DNA from: an uncultured Granulicella sp.
GTDB taxonomy: Bacteria > Acidobacteriota > Terriglobia > Terriglobales > Acidobacteriaceae
DNA length: 64,000 bases
Direction: 5' to 3'
Assembly: GCA_903932155.1 (NCBI GenBank)
Contig: CAIZFH010000229.1
Span: 1 to 64,000, forward strand
Part shown: piece after piece, positions 16,034 to 25,773 of the stretch
Position numbering within the stretch: the stretch's first letter is position 1
Layout: each line of letters starts with the position of its first letter
The notes under the pieces: generated by a model
What the model was told of the DNA's origin: nothing
What the model saw: the letters and a program-made list of their open reading frames with translations, nothing else
The model's database searches: none
Position numbers and translations under genes: made by a program

Positions 16034-18928
16034 TTGCTCCAATGTGACAAAGTTGTGAGGAAAGTCAGGTGCCTGTTGCGGCAAATCTCTGGCGTTCCCA
16101 GACCTGCTCCCACATCCGAGTCACAAGACGAGCGCGAACGCCGCCTCTGGCCCCGGTTCCCCCGCGTCGAACCGCTCAGCTTCCGACGTACCCCGCTACT
16201 CGCCGCCGCCCTCTGCTTTGCCCTCGGCGAATCCCTCACCAAACTCCCGCACGCATCCGCACGCCCCACCCTCCTTCTCCTCTTCGCCGTCCTCGCCCTC
16301 ACCGCGCTCACCCTCCTCGCCCTGCGCCGCACCCTCCGCCTCGCAATCCCCGCGGCACTCGCTCTCTGGATCGCCACCGGCCTCTGGTCCGCACAGATTC
16401 AACCCAGCCCATCTCCGCAGACCGCGCTGCTCGCCTACGCCGACAGCCTCAGCCGCACCGTCCATGGCCGCATCGTCCGCATTCGAACCCTACCCGCGCA
16501 CTCCGATAACCCCGATGCCGACTCAGATCCCGACCAGTGGGACGAGTCGACCGAGAATGCCACGCCCACCATCTCCCTCGACCTCACCGTCTCCGCCATC
16601 GAAGACGTCACGCCCTACACCTCCCGCATGGTTCCCATCGGAGTCGGAGGTGCGAGCGGAATCGCCGGCATCCGCGTCACACTCCTGGCAGCCAATACTC
16701 CGCAAGCTCAACCCCAACTCCACTGTGGTGACCTTGTCGAAGTCCCCCTCCGCCTGCGCGCGCCCGAGCGTTACCGCGACCCCGGAGCATGGCAGTTCGC
16801 AGACTATCTCCTCGACCAGGGAATCGCCGCCACCGCCAACGTCGCCGCAACCAAGCTCCAGATCGTAACCCAAGCCTCCCCCCGAGCCACCCTCTCCGCC
16901 CGCGCTCAATGCCGCATCTTCGCCGCGCAAACCTGGGCCGCCGCCCGCCTTCTCGCCTTCACTGGATCCTCCGCAAACCGCCGCCTTCCGCCGCGTCTCC
17001 GCCTCACGCCCAATGACGCCGGAATGCTCAACGCCATGCTTTTCGGCGACCGCTCCCGCCTCACCCAGCAACTCCGCGTCGGCTTCCAGCGCACCGGATC
17101 TTTCCATCTCTTCGTCGTCTCCGGAATGCACGTTGCCCTGCTCGCCGGCCTCGTCTTCTGGATCGCACGCCGCCTGCGCATCAGCGAACTCCTTGCCACG
17201 CTCCTCACCCTCGCACTCACCTACGCCTACGCGCTGCTCACCGGCTTCGGTGTCCCCGTGCAGCGCGCCCTCCTCATGACCGCTGTCTTCCTCCTCGCGC
17301 GCCTTCTCTCCCGCCAGCGCAACTCGCTCAACGCTCTCGGTGCCGCCGCCCTCGCCGTCCTCCTCTGGTCACCAAGTGCGCTGTTCGATGCCAGCTTTCA
17401 GATGACCTTCCTCGCCATCGTCGCCATCGCCGGAATCGCAATGCCGCTCGGCGAACGCAGCTTTCTGCCCTACGCCCGCGCCGCGCGCCATCTTCACCTT
17501 CGCTGGCCAGATGCTGCCATGCCACCGCGCTTCGCGCAGTTCCGAGTCACCCTCCGCCTTTGGGGCGACGCACTCGCCGAGGGCTTCGGCAACTGGGCTT
17601 ACTTACTTCCCGCAAGAATGCTGATTAGTGCTCTCTGGGCCGCGCAACTAGCCCTCATCGGCCTCATCGCAGAAGCCGTCATGGTGCTTCCCATGGCCCT
17701 ATACTTCCATCGCGCCACCATCTTCGCGCTGCCCGCGAATATGCTCAGCATTCCCCTTGTCGCCGTACTCGCCCCGCTCGGAGTCGTCACGTTCCTCGCG
17801 TCGCTGCTGAATCCCTGGCTCGCCGCTCTGCCCGGCTCCGCGCTGGCGCTCCTGCTGCACTGCGTCACCGGCGCAATCCATCGCATCAGCCACGCGCCGG
17901 CTGCCGACCTCCGCGTTCCCGGCCCCACCCTGTTGTACGCTCTGATGGCCGCCGCCTGCTTCGCCTTCTGCTGTTGGGCAGTGCGTCGTCGCTCGCGCCT
18001 GTACGCGTGGGCTGCCGTCCTCGTCATTCCTCTCGCCGCCGTCATCGTCCTCTGGCCAACTCCCCCCGCGGTTCATCCTAACCAGCTCGAAGTCACCGCC
18101 ATCGACGTCGGTCAGGGCGACTCGCTGCTCGTCGTCGGTCCCACCGGCCTCGCCATGCTCCTCGACGCGGGTGGCCCCACCGGTGCCGCCGCCAACGCCG
18201 AGAACGCCGCCCTCACCGCCTCCGCATTTGACATCGGAGAAGAGGTCGTCTCGCCCTATCTTTGGTCGCGCCACTTTCGACGCCTCGATGTCGTCGCCCT
18301 CACCCACGCGCACTCCGACCACATGGGAGGCATGCCTGCCATCCTGCGCAACTTCCGCCCCCGCGAGCTATGGGTCGCGGTCGATCCCAACTCCGGCCCC
18401 TACCGCGACCTGCTCACTGAAGCTACCTCCCTCGGCATCCGCGTGCGCCACCTCCACGCCGGCGATACGCTCGCCTTCGATTCCGTCGACGTCCACGTCC
18501 TCGCTCCCACGCCCGCCTACGCTAATCCCGGTCCGCCCATCAACAACGACTCGCTCGTCATGCGAATGACCTACGGCCAAGCCTCCGCCCTGCTCGAAGG
18601 CGACGCCGAGGCTCCCAGTGAGCACGCCATGGTCGCCGCATCCCACATCAATCTCGCCGCCGCGCTCGGCCCAGACACCCTGCTCAAAGTTGGCCACCAC
18701 GGCAGCCTCACCTCCACCACGCCGGAGTTCATCGCCCTCGTCGCACCGCAGGATGCCGTCATCTCCGTCGGCAGCCGCAACACCTTTGGCCATCCCCGCC
18801 CCGAAATCATCCAGCGCCTCCACGACGCCCACGCACGAGTCTTCCGCACGGACCAGTTCGGCCTCACTACCTTCCTGCTCTCCCGCGACGGCCAGATCGT
18901 CGCCATCCCCGCCGCCTCCAACCCATAA
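16034..18928 (+). CDS. comEC: ComEC/Rec2 DNA-uptake channel protein
   Basis: A 964-residue polytopic inner-membrane protein of natural transformation. The order is N-terminal hydrophobic segments (about 50-115), a soluble OB-like domain, the Competence core (FHLFVVSGMHVALLAGLV, about 355-640) with many membrane helices, and a C-terminal metallo-beta-lactamase-like domain (about 680-960) with LTHAHSDHMGG and LKVGHHGS. The family carries single-stranded DNA across the membrane. The start is uncertain: ATG 16034 lies 16 bp after the methyltransferase stop without a clear ribosome-binding site, and the first 40 residues are basic and unusual. Confidence 0.93.
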   Translation: MLQCDKVVRKVRCLLRQISGVPRPAPTSESQDERERRLWPRFPRVEPLSFRRTPLLAAALCFALGESLTKLPHASARPTLLLLFAVLALTALTLLALRRTLRLAIPAALALWIATGLWSAQIQPSPSPQTALLAYADSLSRTVHGRIVRIRTLPAHSDNPDADSDPDQWDESTENATPTISLDLTVSAIEDVTPYTSRMVPIGVGGASGIAGIRVTLLAANTPQAQPQLHCGDLVEVPLRLRAPERYRDPGAWQFADYLLDQGIAATANVAATKLQIVTQASPRATLSARAQCRIFAAQTWAAARLLAFTGSSANRRLPPRLRLTPNDAGMLNAMLFGDRSRLTQQLRVGFQRTGSFHLFVVSGMHVALLAGLVFWIARRLRISELLATLLTLALTYAYALLTGFGVPVQRALLMTAVFLLARLLSRQRNSLNALGAAALAVLLWSPSALFDASFQMTFLAIVAIAGIAMPLGERSFLPYARAARHLHLRWPDAAMPPRFAQFRVTLRLWGDALAEGFGNWAYLLPARMLISALWAAQLALIGLIAEAVMVLPMALYFHRATIFALPANMLSIPLVAVLAPLGVVTFLASLLNPWLAALPGSALALLLHCVTGAIHRISHAPAADLRVPGPTLLYALMAAACFAFCCWAVRRRSRLYAWAAVLVIPLAAVIVLWPTPPAVHPNQLEVTAIDVGQGDSLLVVGPTGLAMLLDAGGPTGAAANAENAALTASAFDIGEEVVSPYLWSRHFRRLDVVALTHAHSDHMGGMPAILRNFRPRELWVAVDPNSGPYRDLLTEATSLGIRVRHLHAGDTLAFDSVDVHVLAPTPAYANPGPPINNDSLVMRMTYGQASALLEGDAEAPSEHAMVAASHINLAAALGPDTLLKVGHHGSLTSTTPEFIALVAPQDAVISVGSRNTFGHPRPEIIQRLHDAHARVFRTDQFGLTTFLLSRDGQIVAIPAASNP

Positions 18929-18976
18929 TGGTTGTCACTGGATCCCCGGTTTACCAAGGTTGCGTATAAATACGTC

Positions 18977-18988
18977 ATTCAAATGAAT
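18977..18988. promoter_or_regulatory. Short palindrome upstream of the toxin-antitoxin genes
   Basis: ATTCA-AA-TGAAT lies 25 bases before the antitoxin start in a short AT-rich stretch with TACAAT (18989-18994) as a possible -10. Autoregulated toxin-antitoxin operons usually carry such a dyad at the promoter. It is a candidate operator only. Confidence 0.35.
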
Positions 18989-19012
18989 TACAATCGACCA
19001 GAGGTATTTACC

Positions 19013-19312
19013 ATGCCGGCTAGCGCTCTCGTTCAAACTCGCGTCGATCCCAAAATCAAGGAGCGCGCATCCAAAGTGCTCGGACAGATGGGCATCACCG
19101 TCTCAGACGCCGTGCGCATCCTCCTTACTCGCACCGCCAAGGAAGGCGCGCTCCCTTTCGAGCTACTCCAATCCAGCGAAGCGCACGACAAATGGTTCCG
19201 CGCCAAAGTGCAGGAAGCACTCGATGACCCCCGTCCCGCCATCCCTCATGAGCAAGTCGAAGCCCACTTCGCAGAACGCCGCGCCGCCGCCGCCCGTAAA
19301 GTAAGAGCTTGA
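19013..19312 (+). CDS. RelB/DinJ-family antitoxin
   Basis: 99 residues. VQTRVDPKIKERASKVLGQMG and ITVSDAVRILLTRTAKEGALPFEL match the ribbon-helix-helix start of RelB/DinJ antitoxins. The C-terminal half would wrap the toxin. ATG 19013 is chosen because AGAGGT lies seven bases upstream; upstream in-frame starts have no such site. The RelE/ParE-type toxin gene begins three bases after the stop, which fits a co-transcribed type II pair that represses its own promoter. Confidence 0.9.
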   Translation: MPASALVQTRVDPKIKERASKVLGQMGITVSDAVRILLTRTAKEGALPFELLQSSEAHDKWFRAKVQEALDDPRPAIPHEQVEAHFAERRAAAARKVRA

Positions 19313-19315
19313 CCA

Positions 19316-19603
19316 ATGCGACTCGAGTGGTCCGCGCCTGCATCCGAAGACCGCAACGCTATCTTTGATTACATCGAAGCAGACAACCCATCCGCTGCTA
19401 TAGGTGTTGATAATCGTATTCACGAACAGGTCGGATGCCTGAGCCGCTTTCCCGAACTGGGTCGTCCAGGCAGGATTTACGGAACGCGAGAGTTAGTCAT
19501 CGTTCACACCCCTAATATTGCAGCCTACCGAATCGTGGACGACACTGTGAATATCCTCCGAATTTTGCACGGTGCACAGCTATGGCCCGAAGAGTTGGTG
19601 TGA
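19316..19603 (+). CDS. RelE/ParE-family toxin
   Basis: 95 residues with the RelE/ParE fold pattern: RLEWSAPASEDRNAIFDYI, FPELGRPGRIYGTRELVI and a C-terminal YRIVDDTVNILRILHGAQLWP. The ending resembles ParE/RelE toxins, which block gyrase or cleave mRNA on the ribosome; which one applies cannot be decided here. It directly follows its antitoxin. Together they make the only plasmid-like maintenance module in the window. Confidence 0.9.
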   Translation: MRLEWSAPASEDRNAIFDYIEADNPSAAIGVDNRIHEQVGCLSRFPELGRPGRIYGTRELVIVHTPNIAAYRIVDDTVNILRILHGAQLWPEELV

Positions 19604-19652
19604 TACTTCCCGCTTCCAACGCCTAATGTTTCGAGCGCTTCCGCATCCGCTC

Positions 19653-21197
19653 TCACTCGTCGCTCACCGGTACGGGAAATGCCACAAACCTTCCGTCACA
19701 GCTCATGCCCGTCCCTTGCGATGGCTTGCCCGTGATCGTAGCGTCTTCCCCCGTGAACGTGAAATTCGTTCCGTCCAGCGCAATCCCCGCGTGGCGCGCC
19801 GAGGTTCGCGGGGCCGCAGGCTGTTCCACCACGTTATGGAACGCAATGCTCAGCCGGTGGTCCGCATCCAGCCCATCGATGCCAATCCCTCCGCCGCCTT
19901 CAATCAAAATATTGCTCAGGCGGATGTCTGTATACTGCGGCGGCTTATTGTGCTCCGTCGCGTCCACCTCGTGGTGTCCATCCGATCCGGAGTGCGTCCC
20001 GATCGAGATCGCACTCCCGCTTCCGCGAATACACAGGTCATTGAACTCCAGGTCCTGCACCAGCCCGCCCAGCTTGTCGTTCGATTTCATGTTGATGCCC
20101 GTACTTGTCCCGTCCAGTGTCAGGTCGGAGATACGAATATTGCTGATCCCGCCGGAGGTCGAACTCCCGGTACCCACTCCGTGTCCCGCATAGAAGTGGT
20201 TATGCAGCACGCTGACGTTCGAGGTGTGCGACCCCGTCCGCGACTTGATCGCCAGATTATCGTCGCCCGCATAAATGTAGGAGTAGGCGATTGTGACGTT
20301 AGTAGTCGGCGTCGAAACCTCCGGCCACGGTTGTCCCAGGTTGATGCCGTCGCCGTTCAGCGCGTCCTTCGCCTGGTTGATGATCACGCCCCACACAGTA
20401 AATCCGTTGCCCCCCGCATACGACACCGCAAAGTTGGGCGAGTTGCGCAACTGAATCCGATACAGCGTGAAGTTGTCGCAGTGCGTCAGCGTCAACATCC
20501 GAGGATTGTTTTGTAGTCCAACCACCTTGGGCAGTGTCGTCAGGTCGACCGGGACCTTGCCCACGGCACGCGCCCATCGCGTGTACTCCACCGGCCAGCC
20601 CATAATCGATTGCTCTGCCAGGTCCTCCCACGTAATCTCCTGCCCTAGTATCTTGGCGCCGCGCCGCCCGTCGACAATGCCATCGCCCATCACCGCGGCT
20701 CCGGCAACATCGTGCCCCCCGATCAGCGGCTTGCATCCATGACCCGAAATCCCCTGCGTGTAGGGATATTTCTTCTCCGTAACTGTTCCGCACAACCCTG
20801 GTTCCACATCCCTGGGTGTCAGATCATAATCCCGCGGGTTGCGCGAACCGAACAGGATCGCGCCTTTATCGACCAGCAACGTCACCCCGCTCCGCAGTTC
20901 CAGCGGCCCCGTCAGAAATGCATCCTCTCCCGCGCTGGCCTTCAACTCAACCGCTCGCCCCGCCTTGCAGTGGTCCATCGCCTGCTGGATGCGCGTCGTG
21001 TCGGGCTTGCTCTCATCCAGCTCCGGCAGCGCCGACCCATGCGATGCTTGCCTGGCCGTCAGCACCGTGCAGCTCGGCGGAATCTTCGGCTCCGTGACCG
21101 TCCGCGTGTCTTGGCCATGCGCAGGCGCCACCCCCACCGCTCCTGACGCAAGCGCCAGCGCACAGCCCCAAACCGCCAATCGCAACATCATCGCCAC
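19653..21197 (-). CDS. Secreted GH28 polygalacturonase
   Basis: About 512 residues with a signal peptide ending near AHGQ. Right-handed beta-helix with the GH28 residues: NGDGINL, GDDNLAIKS (catalytic Asp pair), GHGVGTGSS and GINMKS. It would hydrolyse alpha-1,4-galacturonan in pectin outside the cytoplasm. The longest frame begins with GTG 21197; ATG 21191 with GAGG a few bases before it is the better start. It stands alone, convergent to the toxin gene, away from the main pectin island at 43-64 kb. Confidence 0.93.
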   Translation of the reverse strand: MAMMLRLAVWGCALALASGAVGVAPAHGQDTRTVTEPKIPPSCTVLTARQASHGSALPELDESKPDTTRIQQAMDHCKAGRAVELKASAGEDAFLTGPLELRSGVTLLVDKGAILFGSRNPRDYDLTPRDVEPGLCGTVTEKKYPYTQGISGHGCKPLIGGHDVAGAAVMGDGIVDGRRGAKILGQEITWEDLAEQSIMGWPVEYTRWARAVGKVPVDLTTLPKVVGLQNNPRMLTLTHCDNFTLYRIQLRNSPNFAVSYAGGNGFTVWGVIINQAKDALNGDGINLGQPWPEVSTPTTNVTIAYSYIYAGDDNLAIKSRTGSHTSNVSVLHNHFYAGHGVGTGSSTSGGISNIRISDLTLDGTSTGINMKSNDKLGGLVQDLEFNDLCIRGSGSAISIGTHSGSDGHHEVDATEHNKPPQYTDIRLSNILIEGGGGIGIDGLDADHRLSIAFHNVVEQPAAPRTSARHAGIALDGTNFTFTGEDATITGKPSQGTGMSCDGRFVAFPVPVSDE

Positions 21198-21254
21198 CTC
21201 ATCTCAATTTCAAAGTGTAGACTCATCCCGCACGCCAATGCATCTTACCCATAG

Positions 21255-21289
21255 TCCCTAGCACCTAGTACCTAGCTCCTAGTACCTTT
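21255..21289 (+). repeat. Heptanucleotide array before the DUF2252 gene, five units of TACCTAG type
   Basis: Units are TCCCTAG, CACCTAG, TACCTAG, CTCCTAG and TACCTTT, ending seven bases before the ATG at 21297. It shares the unit sequence of the coaX array 8.7 kb away and the same place relative to the gene. Confidence 0.85.
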
Positions 21290-21296
21290 ACAACAC

Positions 21297-22637
21297 ATGC
21301 CCACTCCCCTCACCCTCAGCGAACACATTAACCTCGGCCAGTCCCACCGCAAGCACACGCCCCGCGCCGCGCTCGCCGCTTGGCAGCCCAAACTCCGCCG
21401 CGCAGATCCGCTCAAGCTCCTCGCCGATGCCATGCGCGGCCGCGTCCCCGCGCTCCTTCCCATCAAGGCCGACCGCATGGCCGCCTCGCCCTTCGGCTTC
21501 TTCCGCGGAGCTGTCCCCATCATGGCCAGCGATCTCTCGCTCATCCCCAACACCGGCATCCTCACCCAGCTCTGCGGAGACGCACATGTCCGCAACCTCG
21601 GCGCATTCGCCGCTATCGACGGCCGCCTGGTCTTCGACATCAACGACTTTGACGAGACCATCCCAGGCCCATTCGAGTGGGACGTCAAGCGCATGGCCGC
21701 CAGTCTCCTCCTCGCCGGAAGCGAGGCAGGCGCGAAGAACGGTCTCTGCCACGACGCCACGCTTGCCTTCCTCAAGAGCTATCGAACTGCCATGCATCTC
21801 TTCGCACAGATGCCCGTGCTCGAACTCGCGCGCTATCAGGTCCATCGCCTGCAAAACGTCCAACCCATATCGCAGATTCTCCTCCTCGCGGAGCGCGCAA
21901 CACCCCTGCACAACCTCGATGCCCTCACCCAGCCAGCGCATAAGAAAAAATCATCCCCGCGCATCTTCAAAACCATCGAACCAATCCTCACCCGCGTTCA
22001 TGGCGACCAGGCCCGAGCTGTTCTCAACTCGCTCACCTCCTACGCCGAAACTCTACGCCCCGAGCGTCGCCACTTTTTCGAGCAATACACCCCACTCGAT
22101 GTTGCCTTCAAAGTCGTCGGCACAGGCTCCATAGGCCTGCGCGACTACTGCGTCTACCTGCAGGGCAACGGCAACAACGATCCGCTCTTCCTGCAGGTCA
22201 AGCAGGAAGCGCGCTCCGCCTACGCACCCTATCTCAAGAAGTCGCGCACGCCGTCGCACCAGGGCCTACGCGTCGTCGAAGGCCAGCGCGCCATGCAGTT
22301 CCTCTCCGACCCCTTCCTCGGCTACACCACCATCCAGGGCCGCGACTTCCTCGTCCGCCAGCTCAACGACCATAAAGCCGCGGTCGATTTGGTTGAGCTC
22401 AAAGCAGCCGCACTGCTGGAATATGCCACCGTCTGTGGCGAATCCCTGGCCCGCGGTCACGCCCGCTCCGGAGACCCCGGCGTCATCGCCGGCTATATCG
22501 GATCCTCCACGCACTTCGATACTGCCATCGCCAACTTCGCCGCCGCCTACGCCACCCAGACCGAGCGAGACTGGCAGACCTTCGTCAGCCGTCGCACCAA
22601 CAAGCCCGCTAAACCCACCTCGCGCAAATCAAAGTAG
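21297..22637 (+). CDS. DUF2252 family protein
   Basis: A 446-residue protein matching DUF2252: RADRMAASPFGFFRGA-like start (KADRMAASPFGFFRGAVPIM), LCGDAHVRNLGAF, FDINDFDETIPGPFEWDVKRMAASL and a late ARGHARSGD. GDAHVRN and DINDFDE resemble the catalytic and metal-binding loops of kinase-like phosphotransferases, but no substrate is known to me. No signal peptide, so it is probably cytoplasmic. A heptanucleotide array stands where its ribosome-binding site should be. Confidence 0.9.
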   Translation: MPTPLTLSEHINLGQSHRKHTPRAALAAWQPKLRRADPLKLLADAMRGRVPALLPIKADRMAASPFGFFRGAVPIMASDLSLIPNTGILTQLCGDAHVRNLGAFAAIDGRLVFDINDFDETIPGPFEWDVKRMAASLLLAGSEAGAKNGLCHDATLAFLKSYRTAMHLFAQMPVLELARYQVHRLQNVQPISQILLLAERATPLHNLDALTQPAHKKKSSPRIFKTIEPILTRVHGDQARAVLNSLTSYAETLRPERRHFFEQYTPLDVAFKVVGTGSIGLRDYCVYLQGNGNNDPLFLQVKQEARSAYAPYLKKSRTPSHQGLRVVEGQRAMQFLSDPFLGYTTIQGRDFLVRQLNDHKAAVDLVELKAAALLEYATVCGESLARGHARSGDPGVIAGYIGSSTHFDTAIANFAAAYATQTERDWQTFVSRRTNKPAKPTSRKSK

Positions 22638-22643
22638 ACCGTC

Positions 22644-25247
22644 CTACTCCCCCGCGTGCGCGTCCAGCCACTTCCGCAGCTCCGGCTCCTGCGCAGCCCG
22701 CAGATGGATGCAGTCATTAATGCTGTCGATCGACGTAGCCAGTGCCCGCCGCGCAGACGCCACCGGATGCGCCGCAAAGAAGCTCGTCACCTCATCCCGC
22801 CGCTCCACCGTGCAGAACCCGCCCGTCGCCTCCACAATTCGCGTTCCAGAGTTCTCCGTCGCCCGCTGCGCAATCTCCCCCCAGTGCTGTTGCACGGAAG
22901 CCCACGCAGCATCCTGCGTCTCGCGCCGAATCAGCAGTTGCGCAAGCAGCGTCCAACTGTCCTGGCTGCGCACCTGGTCCGATACCGCATACTGCACCGT
23001 CCGCTCCACCAGCTCCGGCGCCTGGAACCGTGTCAGACTGCGTACAGCGTCCCGCTTCACATCCGGATCCATCGCGCTTTGTGCCATGCGCATCACCTTC
23101 TCGTACATCGCCGCATCGCCCTTGGCCGCGCTCAACGCCACCGCTGCATTCGCAACCGCCGCATCCTTTGGTTTCTCTCCGCCAAGCAGCGCCTGTGTCT
23201 CGCGCATCGCCTCCGCCAGCACCGCAGGATCGCCCGCCCGCCCCAGTGTTGCGAACAGAGTCTGGCGAAGCTCTTCCCGGTCATCCACCTCAAGCCCGCC
23301 GCCCTTGTTCAGCCCCATATACACTCCGCCAAACTCCCGCCGAACCATCTTGTCCATTCGCGCGCGGTCCTCGTCCGTCGCAATGCGCGATTCGATCGTC
23401 GCAACCTTTCCCAGAGCACTCTCCACCACCGTGGCCTGCTTGTCCTGCTTCACCGCCAGCACCAGATCCAGAAACTCCCCCACGCTCCCCGCGTCCGCGC
23501 GCATCAGCGCCCACTCATCGCCCAGTAGTCCAATCCGCTCCGGCGGAGTCAACGCCTTCTCAGCTTGTCCCACAATCGTCTTCAACTGCTCCGCCCCATA
23601 CGCCGTCCGGTAGTACCCCTTGTCCCCCGCATTCGCGTAGAAGAGCTGCCCCCCCGAGCCATCCTGCAACTCCTTGGTCTGCGGCGTCAGCAGTTGGCAA
23701 CTCGCGCTCTTCAGGCACACCGGAATCGTCCACGCATCGTTTGTGCTGCCAACAGCTCCCGACAGAAAGAACTTGCGCTGCGTCGCAGCTACACCCGCAC
23801 CGTACTTCGTCAACGTCACCACCGGCACTCCCGGCTGCTCCACAAAGCTCTGCATCACCTTGTCCACCGGCAGCCCGCTCACCTTCGTCTGTACATTCCA
23901 GAAGTCCTCCGCCGTGGCATTCCCATACGCATGCGCCGCCACGTACGCCTGCACGCCCTTGCGGAAGGTCTCCTCGCCAATCCAGTTCTCCACCATCCCG
24001 ATCACCGCGCCTGCCTTGTCGTACGCAATGTCATCGAACAGCTCGTTGATCTCGGACGGCGTCTCCGCCTGTGCGCGCACCGCCCGCGTGTTTTTGCCCG
24101 CGTCCTCGTCCATCGTGCTGTTCTTCTCCGCCGCCGTGTCCTGTTCAAACCTCCACTTTGGATGCTCCTTCGCCGACTCCTTGCTCTCCATCCACGTCGC
24201 AAACCCCTCGTTCAGCCACAGGTTGTCCCACCACGCCAGAGTCACCAGATCGCCTAACCACAGATGCGCCATCTCGTGCGCCACCGTCTCTGTCACCTGC
24301 TTCTTTGCGGAGAGAGAACCATTTTTCTTGTCCACCAGCAACGCAGACTCGCGGAATGTAATGCATCCGAAGTTCTCCATCGCTCCCGCCTCAAAGTCGG
24401 GAATCGCCACCAAATCCAGCTTCGCCAGCGGATACCGAATGCCGAAGTATTGGTTGTAGTCGTGCAGCGTCTGCTTGGCCTCGCCCAGCGCAAAGCGTGT
24501 CAGTGCAGCCTTGTCCGGCGTCGCGCACACCCGGATCGGTATCCCTTCCGACCTGCCCTCACTGCACTTGAAATCCCCCACCAGCCACGCCACCAGATAG
24601 CTCGACATCTTCGGTGTCGTCGCAAATGCCACCGTATGCTTCCCCGCAACCGGCCCCGCTGTATCCGACACAACCTTCATGTTGGAGATCGCTGTATCGC
24701 CCGCATCCACCACCAGCGTCACATCGAAGGTCGCCTTCAGCGCCGGCTCGTCGAAGCTGGGAAACGCTCGCCGCGCATCCGTCGACTCGAACTGAGTCAC
24801 CCCATACCGCCGCGCCTTCGTCTTCGACAGATAGAACCCGCGCAACTTGTCGTTCAGAATCCCTTTGTACGTAATCTCCAGCCGCACCCGCCCCGCAGGC
24901 AGCGCCCGCGCAAACGTCAACGTCGCCTGCTCCTTCGCCGCATCCAGCGTCACCACCGCCGTCTGCTGTTCCCTGTTCCCTGTTCCCTGTTCCTTGCCTT
25001 CCGCCTTCACCGAAGCAAACTCAATCTCCGCCGCATTCAGCGTAATCGTCGTTGTCGCCGCATCCAGCAACACATCGATCGTCTCGCTCCCCACAAACGT
25101 CGCCGCATTTAAATCCGGCGTTATCACCAGCGAATAGTGTTCCGCCCGTACCCCGCCCGGCAACCGTTGCGCCTCCACACGCCCCGCCGCAACTCCTACG
25201 ATCCCCACCACCACGCCCGCAACCGCCAACCTCCGCCAAATCCCCAT
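22644..25247 (-). CDS. Secreted M1-family zinc aminopeptidase
   Basis: About 867 residues from ATG 25247, chosen because it begins a clean signal peptide (MGIWRRLAVAGVVVGIVGV, ending near VEAQ); a TTG-initiated frame to 25445 would overlap the divergent DUF3788 gene. Order: beta-sandwich N-domain, GAMENFGCITF (substrate recognition), HEMAHLWLGD-x18-E (zinc HExxH plus Glu, in NLWLNEGFATW), then an ERAP1-like helical C-domain. It removes N-terminal residues from peptides in the periplasm. A heptanucleotide array is translated near residues 84-95 as KEQGTGNREQQ, in a loop of the N-domain. Confidence 0.93.
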   Translation of the reverse strand: MGIWRRLAVAGVVVGIVGVAAGRVEAQRLPGGVRAEHYSLVITPDLNAATFVGSETIDVLLDAATTTITLNAAEIEFASVKAEGKEQGTGNREQQTAVVTLDAAKEQATLTFARALPAGRVRLEITYKGILNDKLRGFYLSKTKARRYGVTQFESTDARRAFPSFDEPALKATFDVTLVVDAGDTAISNMKVVSDTAGPVAGKHTVAFATTPKMSSYLVAWLVGDFKCSEGRSEGIPIRVCATPDKAALTRFALGEAKQTLHDYNQYFGIRYPLAKLDLVAIPDFEAGAMENFGCITFRESALLVDKKNGSLSAKKQVTETVAHEMAHLWLGDLVTLAWWDNLWLNEGFATWMESKESAKEHPKWRFEQDTAAEKNSTMDEDAGKNTRAVRAQAETPSEINELFDDIAYDKAGAVIGMVENWIGEETFRKGVQAYVAAHAYGNATAEDFWNVQTKVSGLPVDKVMQSFVEQPGVPVVTLTKYGAGVAATQRKFFLSGAVGSTNDAWTIPVCLKSASCQLLTPQTKELQDGSGGQLFYANAGDKGYYRTAYGAEQLKTIVGQAEKALTPPERIGLLGDEWALMRADAGSVGEFLDLVLAVKQDKQATVVESALGKVATIESRIATDEDRARMDKMVRREFGGVYMGLNKGGGLEVDDREELRQTLFATLGRAGDPAVLAEAMRETQALLGGEKPKDAAVANAAVALSAAKGDAAMYEKVMRMAQSAMDPDVKRDAVRSLTRFQAPELVERTVQYAVSDQVRSQDSWTLLAQLLIRRETQDAAWASVQQHWGEIAQRATENSGTRIVEATGGFCTVERRDEVTSFFAAHPVASARRALATSIDSINDCIHLRAAQEPELRKWLDAHAGE
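24966..24993 (-). repeat. Heptanucleotide array in the aminopeptidase gene, four perfect CTGTTCC units
   Basis: Four identical 7-mers on the plus strand (GGAACAG in the gene's direction), read in frame as an EQGTGNREQ segment. Confidence 0.85.
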
Positions 25248-25350
25248 CGCGCCCCATTCCCCTGAATTCCACTCCCACCAGACTAAATCCCCCGCCACCG
25301 CAAACAGCAGTACAATTCCCGGCAGCCTGAAATACCGCACGAGGAACGCC

Positions 25351-25773
25351 ATGGAAAACTTCAACGCCTTCATCAACCACGCCGCACAGCCCACGACCGA
25401 AGAACTCGCTACTGCACTCGGCCCGACCACCACCATCTGGAACAAGTTAGTACGATGCCTCGCAGACGAATACAGCCTTACCGTCCATGAGTGGAACTCC
25501 TATTCGCTCAAAGCCGGATGGTCAATGCGCTTGAAACTGAAAAAGAGAAACATCCTATATATGTCGCCCTGCAAGGACTACTTCCGCGTAGCCTTTATCC
25601 TCGGCGACAAAGCCGTCAAGGCCACTCGCCAGATCAAGCTTCCGCAACGCATCGTCAAAGTGATCGACGACGCACCCCACTACCCCGAAGGAACCGGAGT
25701 ACGCCTCATCGTAAAGCGAATGTCTGACCTGCCCGCAATCTGCAAACTCGCCGCGATCAAACTGGCAAACTGA
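25351..25773 (+). CDS. DUF3788 family protein
   Basis: 140 residues, cytoplasmic. The pattern HEWNSYSLKAGWSMRLKLKKRNILYMSPCKDYFRVAFILGDKAV fits DUF3788, a small alpha/beta family without known function. ACGAGGA lies five bases before the ATG. It is divergent from the aminopeptidase gene and convergent with glk; its last 17 bases overlap the glk 3' end. Confidence 0.85.
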   Translation: MENFNAFINHAAQPTTEELATALGPTTTIWNKLVRCLADEYSLTVHEWNSYSLKAGWSMRLKLKKRNILYMSPCKDYFRVAFILGDKAVKATRQIKLPQRIVKVIDDAPHYPEGTGVRLIVKRMSDLPAICKLAAIKLAN